DNA from: Diphasiastrum complanatum | Lineage: Eukaryota; Streptophyta; Lycopodiopsida; Lycopodiales; Lycopodiaceae | Direction of reading: 5' to 3' | Length of the DNA: 42,533 bases | NCBI GenBank assembly: GCA_029204225.1 | Contig: MU835011.1 | Span: 1-42,533, forward strand | Shown here: piece by piece, positions 20,104 to 31,750 of the stretch | How positions within the stretch are numbered: position 1 is the first letter of the stretch | Layout of the letters: each line of letters starts with the position of its first letter | Translations under genes and position numbers: made by a program | The notes under the pieces: generated by a model | Databases searched by the model: none | What the model was told of the DNA's origin: nothing | Seen by the model: the letters and a program-made list of their open reading frames with translations, nothing else

Positions 20104-22095
20104 ATGGCTTCAATAAGCAGTATACAATTGAAGATCTGTACAATCCTCGACTCATCAGGATCTAATTTCCTAGCATGAGAAGTTAAGACCTCGTTTATAC
20201 TAAAGGGAGAAGGATCATTTCCCTAGGTGAATGGCACCGAGGAGATGCCTACAACAACAAGCAAGGAGCTATGCAAATGGAGGGAGAAGAATGACAAGGC
20301 AGTAGTCGTATTATTTTCATCCATTGAGGATAGCCTGACTCTTGACCTGGCTACAATCTCTAAAACAAAAGAGATGTGGGATACTTTACTCACAAGATTT
20401 TAGACGAAATCACGCAGTCAAATCATGCTACTCAAAGATCAACTGACAAATCTGCAGTGGGATGGCAAAGATCTCACTTCCTTTATCAAAAAGATGAAAG
20501 ATCTATTTCTTTCATTATACAATTCTAGAGCAAAAAATGCAATACCAGTAGATAAACAGCTTACTTATCTATTGAGAGCCTTTCCAAGATCCTTCTAGAC
20601 AACCAGAATGCTGCTAGCAAAGGATCCTACTATGACACTAAAAAAGGTAGTTGTCGAGATTCGAGAAGAAGTTGAAGCTCGAGAGCACCTTGATCACAAG
20701 GATGCTTCTAACCAAGCCCTCTACAACAACAAAGAAAAGACTAAAACGCAATTCAAACCTAAAAGAGAGTCAAATCAAAAGCAGGATTGAGATCAGCAAG
20801 CAGAAGGAGCCAGCAAAGGCAAATGGAAGAACAGAGAAAGGTCGAAACAACAGAGTGGAGACAAGAAGACATGGGTGAGATGCAAACGTGAAGGACGTAC
20901 TATCGATTCATATTGGCTAAATCCAAAAATTGAGTGTATCCATTGTCATAAGAAAGGTCTTGCAGTCATGGACTGCCACCAGAACCCAAGAAACAAGCAG
21001 GCTCAAAGCAAACAGGAGAACAATAATAGTTCATCCTATGTCGAGGAGCCAGAGAGCTCAAAGATGGGTGAAGAAAGATTGAATCACGAAAATTTGACCG
21101 CCTACATCTATGCAGACATGTGTGCAATATCAACACTTGACACATAGGAGGTAACTTTTGATTCAGGAGCTACCTCACACTTCATTACATCAAGATGGAT
21201 CATGTCTAATTCTCAAAGTGCAGATCCATCAAGATTTATCATTGTTGGAGATCGATCAAAGCATCAAGTGAATGGTATTGGTTCACTATGGCTCAACACT
21301 AACGGTAGAGACAGACAACTCGAAGACGTTCTGTTCGTGCCTACACTACAGCAGGACTTGCTATCAGTGGCAAGAATAGCTAATGCAGGGATTCGTGTAA
21401 CGTTCTCAGACGAAGCATGCAATGTTGTTGATGCAAGCACTAGTACACTTATCACTCAAGGTAGAAGAAAAGGCAACCTATATCACTTGAAGGTATGCCT
21501 ACCTGCAGATCAAGTACATCAAACCCATGATGATTCGTCAGAGATTCTATGGCACATGAGACTATGTCATATGAATTCAATAGCACTATATCAAGCAAGC
21601 CATCATGGAGCAATCACAGGGGTGAGCATCTCGAAGGCAACCAGTTCGATGACCTATGATGCATGTATGAAGGGTAAGATATCACATACTCCTTTTGTCA
21701 AAGACTCCTACAGAACTACAAAGATTCTAGAGCTTGTACATTCAGACATCTATGGACCTTTCAATGTGATCTCAGTAGGAGGCTCAAATTATAATATAAC
21801 CTTTATTGATAATTCCAATGAATTTGCCAAAGTCTACTTCATTCATAATAAATCAGAAGCTTTTGACAAATTCACAGAGTATGCGAATTGGGTAGAAAGA
21901 TGCACATGAAGTAAGGTAAAGCAGATCAAAACAGATTGGGGTGGAGAATACATCTCAAACCGATTCTGCAATGATCGTGGAATCATTCACAGAAGAACTG
22001 CATCTTATACACTATTGTAGAAAGAAAAAACAGGACTCGTATGGAAGCTGCCAGGTGCACGATGGCCTATTCAAAGGTTCCAAGGGCCAATAATG
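20104..22095 (+). pseudogene. Copia element D, gag-protease-integrase in one frame with nonsense codons
   Basis: From ATG 20104 a single plus frame of 639 codons runs to 22020 without a frameshift, broken only by stops at 20176, 20224, 20401, 20596, 20788, 21145, 21907 and 22018. Gag: SGSNFLA, EVKTSFILKGEG, ELCKWREKNDKAVVVLFSSI, KEMWDTLL. Two knuckle-like sites have lost ligands (CIHCHKKGLAVMDC has Leu for His). Protease TFDSGATSHF keeps D-S-G-A. The integrase zinc domain has LWHMRLCHMN with the second half YDAC (Cys lost). The core has VHSDIYGPF and IKTDWGGEYIS, and a frameshift precedes VERKNRTRMEAARCTMAYSK with the catalytic Glu. Homology ends near 22095. No RT belongs to it. Confidence 0.85.
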
Positions 22096-22439
22096 CAAAT
22101 GGTAATATAAAACATCTTTAATAATTGGCATGTCCCATAAAGGTATAGACATCACGTACTGTGCTAGGTTTGTAAAAAGTGGTTACTTTTTTCATTCCCA
22201 ATGATTGTTTTTCAACCTATGAAGTGATCTTATGGTTTTATTGTGCAATAATGTCCAAAATAATGTGAGGGTTGCAACATTTTGATGATATTTTCTCTGT
22301 ACAACAATATTTGGTGAAGCTTATTGAGAGGGGATTGTTTATAGCAAGCCATAGATTTTCATTGGAATTAATTCCCCTTGACCCTATCGTCCATCTAAAT
22401 AGCTACAAGTTTTATTTTAACTACTCTCTATTTTTTTGT
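22096..22439. other. Unassigned AT-rich spacer
   Basis: No coding homology. It lies between the cut integrase of copia D and the LTR-like sequence of copia E. Confidence 0.4.
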
Positions 22440-22940
22440 CAACTGTAGATGCAATTCTACAAAAAAAACATTGAATTCTACAAACAGGCGAAAAAGCCAA
22501 AATCTGCGATACTACAAATTTACTCACAATTTTGTGACAATTTAGTTGTCTGCAAATTTATATGAAGTTTCGCAATAGGCGAAAAATGAAAAGTATCAAA
22601 GATGTGTACAAATCTCGTTATTTCGGCCCTCTCAACACCTGCAGATATCAAAAGGGGGTAACAACAGTCTGCTCATGATCAACTTCTACGGTATTTTACA
22701 AATTGTATGAACTATAAGGCTTTGTTAGTCATAATCACTACCACCTATTATAAGATCTATTAATTGTACAATTAATCAGAAGATTACAAGATGGATGGTT
22801 GGTCAATAAATAGTGACTATACGCCAACATCAAAAGTAGTGTAGAGAGAAAAAAATCGATCATTGAGAAGTAATCGCAAGAGAGTTTTACAGTGCAAACT
22901 AGTGTGAGACACATAGTGCTACAAGAAAACAAACTAGGAT
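22440..22940 (+). repeat. LTR-like remnant, probably 5' end of copia element E
   Basis: It has CGAAAAA-type U3 motifs (about 22492 and 22579) like those in the LTRs at 44-1244 and 36750-37862, and a TATA-like CAATAAATAG at about 22804. Integrase coding sequence follows directly at about 22950, so leader, gag and protease have been deleted. The ends are not defined. Confidence 0.35.
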
Positions 22941-22949
22941 TCCATTTAG

Positions 22950-24604
22950 ATTAAGTCACAAGCATGCAGCAAAAGATATTCTAGATGTTGTTCATTTATA
23001 TATATGTGGCCCAATGTAAACTTTGACGTTGCTTGGTGCAAAATACAGTGTTGCAACTCAACAACAACAGAACCAAGGAAATAATAATCAACCTCATTCA
23101 TCTCCCAAAAAATTGACAAGAGATCATAGATCACCAAACAGGTATATTGATGACTCTGCTTGTTATCTCATTCGAAAGACGACTATTGTTGAAGACGCAT
23201 TCAGTCAGTCAGACTCTTATCTACGAAAAGATGTTAAGGATAGAGAGTATTAATCTCTCATCAAAAACCAGAATTGGACTATTGTCGAACTATTTGCGAG
23301 CATAAATGTAGTTGATTGCAAATGGATATTCACAAACCAAATACAAAACAAATGGAAGTATCGATCGAAGGAAATCTCGACTTGTTACAAGAGGATGTTT
23401 TCAGATCCCGAATATCGACTATATTAAGACTTTTAGTTTGATAGTAAAGCATTTTTCAATCAGACTTCTACTATCATATGCTACTACAGCAAATCTGGAG
23501 ATACATCAGATGGATATACAAACATCTTATCTGAATGGAGTTATCGTAGAAGATATCTACATGATACAACTCGAAGGTTATTTAATACTTTTTCTTACAA
23601 ACGAGGTTATAATCCAAGCACTTCAAATTTGAATGTTTACTTCAAGTCAGTGCAACAATTTTTTTTTAGTCACATCATACGTGTACGACACACGGCTATT
23701 CAACAACAGTGTTGAACCAATAAAATATGCGAAACGAATACTGACCTCAAAATTCGACATGACAAATTTGGACGAAGTTCACTACTGTCTCAGTATTCAA
23801 ATTCGAAGAAACAGAGAGCAAAGCTTGATTTACATCACTCAACATAGGTACATTTACAATATGTTAATAAGATATAAAATGATGAGTTGCAAATTAGCTC
23901 ACTCGCCAATAGACCCAAGACTCAAATTGTCGAAGAACTAGTGACCTCAAACAAAAGAAGAGAATGAACAAATGCGTGAGTACCCATAATTTCGATAATA
24001 GGCTCTCTTATGTATAGGATGATATGTACCAGACCAGACATAGCTTTTGCAATCAATTTCTTAAGTCCGTATATGGCTAATCATGGTATTGTACATTGGA
24101 AAGCTCTTATAAGAGTTATGAGATACATTCAATTGGACCAATGCATCTATTATGGAGCAATCCGCAACGACGAACTCAATATACTTGGTGGGTATTCATA
24201 TAAGTTGGCAAGAGATGCAGACACTCGTAGATTCACATCTAGATTTATATTATTCCTCAATGGTAGTCCAATTTCATGGAACAGTCGCAAGCAAACTTAT
24301 GTTGTCTACAAAATCAAAGTATATCGCTGCCTCACAAGCAACAAAGGAAGCAACGTGGTTACAAAACTTACTATTAGACGTTTGTCTGAAGCAGAATGCT
24401 CAGACTATTGTCTATTGTGATAATTAATCAAAGTGCTATTGCTTTATCAGCCAACCCCAAGTTTCATTCCAGGAGTAAGCACATTAAAATCAAATATCAT
24501 GATGTAAGAAGTAAAGTTTTCGTTGAACTTGGATGCACACACAAGATTTTGTGCAAAACTAAGTTTGAAGGTCAAAACATTCATGGATTCAGATTAAAAG
24601 GGAG
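22950..24604 (+). pseudogene. Copia element E, integrase scrap plus reverse transcriptase and RNase H
   Basis: At 22950-23060 the frame reads SHKHAAKDILDVVHLYICGPM-stop-TLTLLGAKYSVAT, the start of the integrase core with its first Asp lost. It jumps to the Gln/Asn-rich linker (QQQQNQGNNNQP), so most of integrase is deleted. RT follows: NWTIVELFASINVVDCKWIF, then after a frameshift YKTNGSIDRRKSRLVTRG, LEIHQMDIQTSYLNGV. The catalytic site reads SYVYDT instead of YVDD, removing an essential Asp. RNase H covers 24010-24604 with a frame switch near 24290 (GSPISWNSRKQ, IAASQATKEATWLQ, YCDN, then NQSAIALSANPKFHSRSKHI). At least five frame changes or stops exist. It ends at a purine tract AAAAGGGAG before the LTR. 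Confidence 0.85.
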
Positions 24605-25040
24605 TGTTGGATTTATCCGAATAATCGATCTTTAATCTACATCCATTCATCTATCAAGTTCTGCAGTTTTACTCGTGTGTTTAAACAGTCTACAAAAATA
24701 CACGGGAACAGCTAACAGTCGAGTTCGACAAATCGAAAGTGTTTAAACTATCGATTCTAAAAGAACTTGTTTCACACATTCTGAAGCTAACGAGTTGCCC
24801 TGACGTTTTTGCAAGTAGTTTCCAAACAACCCTATTGTTCCAATTGTGATCTACGACCAAACAACCATCCTCAACTGTCATTTGGATAAACATAAATGGC
24901 ATTCATAAACTAGTATAAATAGTTGATCACTCTTTCTAGGTTAAGTTCTTCAATTATTATTCAATTTTTGCATATTGATCCTAGAGATTAATATAGCGCA
25001 TTGCTAAAAATACTTATTATTTATTACCAAAAATGTCAGA
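24605..25040 (+). repeat. 3' LTR of copia element E (right edge uncertain)
   Basis: It starts TGTTGGATTTATCC directly after the purine tract AAAAGGGAG (24596-24604). A TATA box GTATAAATAG lies at 24913-24922. The first 100 bases resemble the LTR of element B. No TG...CA end could be fixed; the LTR may extend several hundred bases further right. Confidence 0.6.
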
Positions 25041-28000
25041 CGGAGGCAATCAGATACTCAAAGCTAGTTTAGAATATGTGACTGCATCTGCCATTGTTTT
25101 GTGCTCACAATTTTTTTGATTTGTACATGCTACTTATTGAAGTGATCATACATTTCAATCGCGTTCAATATTGTGTCAAAATGATTCTTTGTTCTATTTG
25201 TAAGCTAATTATATTCTCTTTTAGTTTTGTCTGAACTGACGAATATTTCGATATTATAATATTCGGTACCACAATATTTATTCTGTTTGTCTACGAAATC
25301 AATCTAATAGATTCTAATGTTTTCAAAGTTAAAATCACTTAGAATTCGATTGTGACAATAGTCGCGAAATTTTTTTGTTCAAATCTGTTAAGCTTAGCCA
25401 TAGTAAGATTATTTAGTAGAGCCCGATAGTGCATCAATAGAATGCAACTTTTTCTCTATCAAACATCTTTTTTTTCTTCCAATAGCCCAAGCATGGGTAT
25501 CGTCAAAAATTTTGTGGCAAATCTCACAGCATCTTCCAAAGTAGGTGATTGACTGCGACGAACCTCAAACTGGTCCTCTTTGGACAAACAAACAATAGAA
25601 TGCAGCTTGAGCAAAATTGGGTCCATGCGACTAGCAGAATGAGAAACCGACTCTTGAAAATCTTATAAACAAACATCCAATGGCCTCACTCCCATTTGTG
25701 AAGTTACAAATTGACAATAATGTTCAAAATCGTCCAAAACCAAAAAAACAAAAAAAAACATTTTGAAAGCTTCCTATAATTCCTCCTACAAATTGACTAT
25801 AGTTGGCGGCCCCAAGACGACGGTGCTTGAGTTATATCAATACTTGCAAGGACATGCAAAAAACTAGAAGAGAAACAACGATATTTCGAGCACAAACAGC
25901 ATCGAAATCTATGTGAAAATAGTTATAAGAGACTTAACAAGACAAAATTCAACTTAGGAAAGTGGTGCCAAAGGCCTTTACCCCCATCCCATATACGAAG
26001 TTCTAGAAAATTCCATTTATCGCATGAAATCAAAGGTGTAAGGGACTAGCATTGTCACAAGTGCCATGTAGCTTTCCCCATCAGCTCCTTAGCTCCCCAC
26101 TTTTTTGGGTTCTATTATTAATCATCTTAAACATACCAAAAGCTTACATGCCAAAGATAAAACCAAAAGAGTCTAAAATAATTCAAACTTTTCTCATGAT
26201 TTTTTCAAATAAGTAACTGTTGTGGATAACAATACGATTAGATTGCTTGACTGGTCTACAAAGAAAACCTATAGAATTTAAAAGTAATCCTCTATAATTA
26301 ACAAAGTCTGAAATAATTGAAAAAATATGAGACTGCAAATTATGTTCAAGTTACTATATTATGGTTGCAACCTATTATCAAAACTATCAACCAATGAACT
26401 TGACCTAGCTTGACTTATAAAAAGATCTAAAAAATTGCACACATCACTAATTGTACAATTAAATTCACATGAGTCTTTAGAATACATAAATTTTAGCGAT
26501 AGGCCAAACCCATGACTTAACCGTATTAGGGCAAACGCCATGCTGATCAACATATTGGCCCATATCATTCAATTCATGACATTTCTATATATTCAAAAAG
26601 CTAACCGCATATCATGCTTTTCAGGAGTGTACAAGCTCAAACCCTACTTTTATGACACATAAACCTAAACAAGCAGTTATGACAAATCATAATCTACTTA
26701 AGTTGCATTCACAAATATTAGGACTGCCTAGCATAGTCAAAAACGGTACTAGGGCAAATCCATGCCATTCTAATCCATATGACTGTTAGGACTCTTGCAC
26801 GAATCCATGCATTCCAAGAGTGCTCAAGCCAGGAACCCTAATTTATGAATCATAATAGACGTTTAAATTGACATGCTAAAGCAAAAGACAGTTGTTATGG
26901 TATGAGAGTTTATGTTATGAATTTAGCCCTGATTTATACATAGTTTTGAGAGTAAGCAAATGGCAATGCAAAAGAGTCGATATATATATTCTGTAAAAAG
27001 TAGTTCTTACAAGTTTTCTAGTTTCAATCGAATCTCTTGCAGCCTTACCTCTACTCATAATTCGATCAGTGCCCATTCAAATAGACTTCATTTAGAAGCT
27101 CATACCTGAATAAACGTATCAAGGTTCTGCTGTGACGATGCCATGACTCTTCCACAATGTACATACTCTTTATGAGCCAAAACACATAGCAGATTTGAGT
27201 TTGTCTCTTAGGAAATTCAGAAACCCTAAACGCACATTGAGGTTTTCAGCCATAAACTTGCTTTGTAACCATAATATTTTTGTCTAGTAAACGACTTCAC
27301 ATAGTAACACTTGAAAGAGAACATTTCCATTCCGTATTATGGTATGTCAGAAATAAGCAAACATGCTGCTTTTAATATCATATCTAACTCCAACGTATAA
27401 CAGGTAAAATAGAATCGAATGTCAAGCTGGCTTCTTCGTAACCTCAATCATCGAAGTGAAAAATAACAGCCAACTTTCGCATGCGTAAATCAGCAACCTA
27501 CAAAGAATTTTAAATACATACATATTAAACTAGCATGTGATGTCTTATTGAAGCCAGGGACCATCCCATACGCTCTTAGAATACCTAGAGAAACTGCAAT
27601 GGATATGTGATACTCTAGAAAGAGTATACAATTCAACTTCATCTCATCTTCTTCGTTAGAGCACTTAAGAGACTAACATGTACTTGAACCACCAGCTGCA
27701 GACAAATCAGATGTACATAATGAAGTCCAGATACTTCAGCACATAGGAGCAATCATTCTAGTTCAAGCATGATCATGTGAAACACGCATAAACAAGGAAG
27801 TACAAAAAATTAGAGAGGCAAGCGTACCTTCACTAACTGAATACAATACTCTCCACTCAAAAGTGAAGATACTGTCTGACATCTTGATCAGAACCATTCA
27901 AAACTCAAGTTACACTTCACAGAAGGCAATTGAAACTTTCTTCCGTATCTTAGTATGATGAGAACATTTGTTAGAAAGTTATCTATGATTTTTGTAACTT

Positions 28001-28596
28001 TCCTTAAGCACACTCAGTACATCAAAGTCGCCAGGCATCAAAATGTACAAGGTCAAAGCTTTGGACTCCATGTTAAGAAAAGTGGCCTGGAATGCTGCCT
28101 TGAGTGCCTTTTGAAAGCTTCCACATAAGATCCATTGACACATCGACTATCGAGACACTGATCAGAGATAGATAGGCACTTGGAAGCTAGTCTCATAGCT
28201 CAAACTCAATTCGCTGTTCAAGAACATTAGTAGCCTTAAATGATCAGCCTCCATGCCCAATGTCACAGCCCTAAACTCCTAATTACACAGCCAATCAGGA
28301 ATACATGTCCAAACTCCAGAAGTCATATTGGACTAATCTAAGGTGAATTACAGCTGCTATCAAGAACCACCAGATTATGATGTAGCTAAGCCATTCTCAC
28401 TAATAGGCCCTGTGGCTGGTTGGCGAGCCAACAATGATGACTAGAGGCCAAATTATCACTACCCTCTATGCCAGAATTCATGCATTGCAAAATAGCACGA
28501 ACTTGAAACAGACAGAATAGCTTGTGTTTTATTCAAGCCACAATGGAAGAAGGGATCAGACCAATTTGCCCCATATAAATCTAGGTCCTATCTCCA
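25041..28596. other. Long intergenic region downstream of the SUVH gene
   Basis: 3.5 kb, AT-rich. Two points: an antisense coding trace at 25459-25734 (listed separately), and a loose direct repeat (GAGTGTACAAGCTCAAACCC at about 26625 against GAGTGCTCAAGCCAGGAACC at about 26818). The SUVH 3' UTR must begin at its right end. No tRNA, satellite or further gene was recognised. Confidence 0.5.
25459..25734 (-). pseudogene. Short antisense coding trace, unidentified
   Basis: The minus frame is open for about 90 codons with one TAA: DDFEHYCQFVTSQMGVRPLD, then DFQESVSHSASRMDPILLKL, SKEDQFEVRRSQSPTLEDAV and RFATKFLTIPMLGLLEE. Composition is protein-like (charged, leucine-spaced), unlike the flanks. 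I cannot name the family; a gag fragment or a host gene fragment are both possible. Confidence 0.3.
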
Positions 28597-31197
28597 TTAG
28601 AGACATGTGCCACATCCATAATCAAAGGTGAGCTCAGTGAAAGGACGAATATTTTCCATTGCGAAGAGCATTACATGGGGTAGTTTTAAATCTTCATGAT
28701 CGTATAAAACAAACTGTACATACAAATTGGGAGAGCAACTATGATTGATGAACCGAGCAACATTTCCATAATCTCTTGCATCGATTGAAAGATTGTCACC
28801 TTCAACTCCCTCGGCAACACTGCTTTTGGCTGGCTCTCCAAGATTAATGGAGACATCAACATCTTGAGCGACTCTCTGTTTCAGGTTGTCTAGATGTAAA
28901 ACATAATCACACTGCTTGAAGCACTTCATTGCCTTGCCACTGGCAGCCACTTTGCCGATGTATTCACAAATGAAGCTACCTGATGGTATAGAATCCCATG
29001 ACCTTACCCCCCATCCACCCTCTTTCTTGAAGAGCTCCAGTCTGTACTTTGTTCCGTGTTGGCTAACTCTGTTGTGGCAGGTGGGAGGACATTGGCATTC
29101 TTGGCTACACTCGTACACTATATTCTTGACCTCAACTAGGGCTCCATCACCAGTATAAGGGAGCTGCCCACCAGTCCTCCTTATGCAACAGCACACGGCA
29201 GTATCAGAGCATTCATTGATGCAATGACATCCCTCAGGAGGAGGCCTCTTCTCAAATTCAGGAGGAAGTAACATGCTAGTAGCATATTCAAATGCAGCTG
29301 GTAGATCCGTTAACTCGTCCACACTGTTCACAACGCATATTCTCAGCTCCTCTTTACCTCCTGAAATGTCCTCGTGGATCATCATGGGCTCTTTCCCATC
29401 TGATTTAATTTTCATAGTCCCCATAAACTTCACAATTGCAGAACTAGTTCGCAATTGCCCAGGCAGGCGCTGCAATTGGAACTTGTAGACACCAAACCCT
29501 GACAACCCCTTGTCAAGCCAAAACTTCTCCACTTTGTATAAGCCATCATAAGTGTATATCTTACCACTTGGACTCTCCTTGCATTTGCTACCACGGATGA
29601 CTCTAACAGGTACACCTATCTTGTAACTGTGCTTCAGAGCAAGGTTACCTCTTTCAAGCTTTTGATCTTGCTGCTGTCTCTTATTCCCTTGGTAATTATT
29701 CCCACCTTGACCTGTGTAGATCAAAGTTTCTCCAGTATCTAAATCATCTTCGTAGCCTCCAGAAGCGATTATGCTGGCAGCCAAAGGTACGTCCCACTGA
29801 TTGTCCTTGGGAGGGATGGAATCTATGCCTGCTTGTATCTGTTTATGTAATCCGACAATGCAGAGTTCAATTCTGAAGTAGAACTGATCACCTACTTCAA
29901 CACCTGGAATAGCTCCTATTTTCTTTGATCGATTAAGCCACAAATTGCTCGTGTTCATGATCGATCCTGCTTTCAAGTCAGGCCGCTTCACGCCGTTACC
30001 GGATTCCTTCACGCGAGCCTCTTCATCTCGCAGTACTTTGCGCCTGAGAACCTCAAACTTCTGCAGAGTTTGGCGAAGTATTTTACGTTCTTCGCTTTCC
30101 TCATGTTCCTGTGAAGATCCATCTGTTCTCAACAAAGTACGTACTTCCTCGGGCACGTGTGAAGATCCTGCTGCTTCTGCTACGCCAGCGCTAACGTTTT
30201 CATTATTAATGACAAGCGGCGGAGCAGAGGTTGGCCTTGCACCATCTCTAATTTTCAACTCCCCACGCATTCTCGGCTTCTTCTTCTTAGATTCCATTGA
30301 CGCAAGATCTTCCTGGAAACTTTGTTGTTTCATCTCTTCCCACTGCACTGGTGGCGGGGGAAGATCTGATTTCTTTGCTAATGCAGATGAATGTGTAGTC
30401 TTTACCGCAACCGTTCTTTTTGTGCTCCTTTCTCCGGGGAGCTTACCGCAGGCTCGATCAGCCAGATCCTCTTTTCGGCTAACTGCCATCCAATCAAGCA
30501 CATCTGCATCAGCTAGTGGAATAACGCCTGCAGACTCTCCGTTTCTCTTACTTTTCGAAATATAACTGCTACTTGCCTTGGATCCTCCATTTTCTAGAAC
30601 CCTGGCAGCTATCGCTCCTTTCTCGGTTGAGTTTTTGTCAAATCTTGAAGAGTTTTCTTGAATATTTTCAGCAGTGCTAAGCTTCTCCTTCTTCCCTGGC
30701 TTCGAGCCACTCTGCCAACTCTCACCTCCATCAGGTATGTTAGAAAAGCTCTCATTCATGAAAAGCCGCTTCCTGGCAGCTTTCGCATTCTCCCCTTCAA
30801 ATTTTTCACTTGATCCACCATCCGTCAGCTTCTTTCGTGCCCCTTTACTACCTTCCTCAGGCCAGCCCGTTGTGAGAACAGAAGTAGCCTCTGTTACTTC
30901 CTTATCCTCCTCATCTGAAACCAAATCGATCACCTCTTGCCTCTTACAGCGCCCAGTACCACCCTCATCCCTCCTGGCAAACACTCCCACATCTTGGAGT
31001 GGATCGGTGTCCTTTAAGGGCACGCATCCTTCCTGCCAACCTCGCAATGCAAAAGGAAATCGATATTTCTGATAAACGATTATAGCCAGATTACTGTTTG
31101 CTTCAATGGCAGCCCTATCCTTCCCACCAGCATAAGCTGCCATCCTCAACTGATGCACTTGTTCAATTATAAGCTTTTCTTCAGTCAAATCACCAAG
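28597..31197 (-). CDS. SUVH5/6-like histone H3K9 methyltransferase, main exon
   Basis: Nuclear SU(VAR)3-9 homologue that would bind methylated DNA and methylate histone H3 lysine 9. The main frame has 863 codons from 31188. Residues 1-370 are low-complexity, with basic runs (KKKKPRMR, about 301-308) likely to act as a nuclear signal. The SRA/YDG domain is at about 424-572 (PGVEVGDQFYFRIELCIVGL, YDG at 547-549). Pre-SET at about 634-710 has the nine-Cys pattern (CHCINEC, CCC, ECSQECQCPPTC). SET at about 714-858 has GWGVRSWDSIPSGSF, the cofactor motif NHSCSPN at 815-821 and LTFDYG at 855-858. The frame then ends with CGTCL: the post-SET Cys cluster normally following F-DYG is absent. RRKVLRDEEARVKES plus KRPDLKA before the SRA fits the SUVH5/6 subgroup. 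The frame continues upstream to an acceptor TAG at 31198-31200. Neighbours are transposon remains. Confidence 0.93.
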   Translation of the reverse strand, partial: LGDLTEEKLIIEQVHQLRMAAYAGGKDRAAIEANSNLAIIVYQKYRFPFALRGWQEGCVPLKDTDPLQDVGVFARRDEGGTGRCKRQEVIDLVSDEEDKEVTEATSVLTTGWPEEGSKGARKKLTDGGSSEKFEGENAKAARKRLFMNESFSNIPDGGESWQSGSKPGKKEKLSTAENIQENSSRFDKNSTEKGAIAARVLENGGSKASSSYISKSKRNGESAGVIPLADADVLDWMAVSRKEDLADRACGKLPGERSTKRTVAVKTTHSSALAKKSDLPPPPVQWEEMKQQSFQEDLASMESKKKKPRMRGELKIRDGARPTSAPPLVINNENVSAGVAEAAGSSHVPEEVRTLLRTDGSSQEHEESEERKILRQTLQKFEVLRRKVLRDEEARVKESGNGVKRPDLKAGSIMNTSNLWLNRSKKIGAIPGVEVGDQFYFRIELCIVGLHKQIQAGIDSIPPKDNQWDVPLAASIIASGGYEDDLDTGETLIYTGQGGNNYQGNKRQQQDQKLERGNLALKHSYKIGVPVRVIRGSKCKESPSGKIYTYDGLYKVEKFWLDKGLSGFGVYKFQLQRLPGQLRTSSAIVKFMGTMKIKSDGKEPMMIHEDISGGKEELRICVVNSVDELTDLPAAFEYATSMLLPPEFEKRPPPEGCHCINECSDTAVCCCIRRTGGQLPYTGDGALVEVKNIVYECSQECQCPPTCHNRVSQHGTKYRLELFKKEGGWGVRSWDSIPSGSFICEYIGKVAASGKAMKCFKQCDYVLHLDNLKQRVAQDVDVSINLGEPAKSSVAEGVEGDNLSIDARDYGNVARFINHSCSPNLYVQFVLYDHEDLKLPHVMLFAMENIRPFTELTFDYGCGTCL

Positions 31198-31325
31198 CTA
31201 TGACCAGATCTGAAACCGAATCATTCAACTGAAAACCCCAAAAGTCCCAACATAAAACTGAAGAAGAAATTCATCCTGCATGTTGCAGCAAAAGCAAAGG
31301 CAACTTTTCCAAATAGAGCAAAAAC

Positions 31326-31412
31326 CTTAACAAAAACCGCCAGCAAATCTGTGCTCGTCTTCCCAGGCGCCAGAGGAGCATCGATTCCACCCTGCCCTAT
31401 TTCCAACACCAT
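31326..31412 (-). CDS. Probable first coding exon of the SUVH gene
   Basis: ATG at 31412 opens MVLEIGQGGIDAPLAPGKTS and reaches a donor AAG/GTTTTTG at 31326. Joining to the acceptor TAG/CTTGGTG at 31197 removes 128 bases and keeps phase 0 (...VFVK-LGDLTEEK...), giving about 895 aa. An alternative acceptor TTTCAG further upstream would bring in a stop. If this exon is wrong, the first in-frame ATG is at 31143 (MAAYAGGKD). The donor is weak, so the model is tentative. Confidence 0.45.
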
Positions 31413-31697
31413 CACCAACCTCTTCACGGAACTTCGCGCTGTTCATTGTGGAAACTGAGCAAGCAAGCATCAGTTAGGCTAACAAATCTCACACCATAGC
31501 ATAATATTATATTGCGGAAATGGTTTGGCTTCCCAAGGGATTCACTCCTCTCCGCATCGAGATCAGAAAAGCCAGAAAACAGAGGGGAAACGGCCGCAGC
31601 TGCTGCATCAGACGAACAAAATGCACGCCACGAAGAAAGAGAAACACAGAAACAGATATCTGACAGAAGCGACGTTCTCGAGCTTCGCAAGTAAAAG

Positions 31698-31750
<53 letters not shown>

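Noticed and set aside
29945-31072. Long plus-strand frames opposite the SUVH gene
   Set aside because: Shadow frames of the well-supported minus-strand coding sequence.
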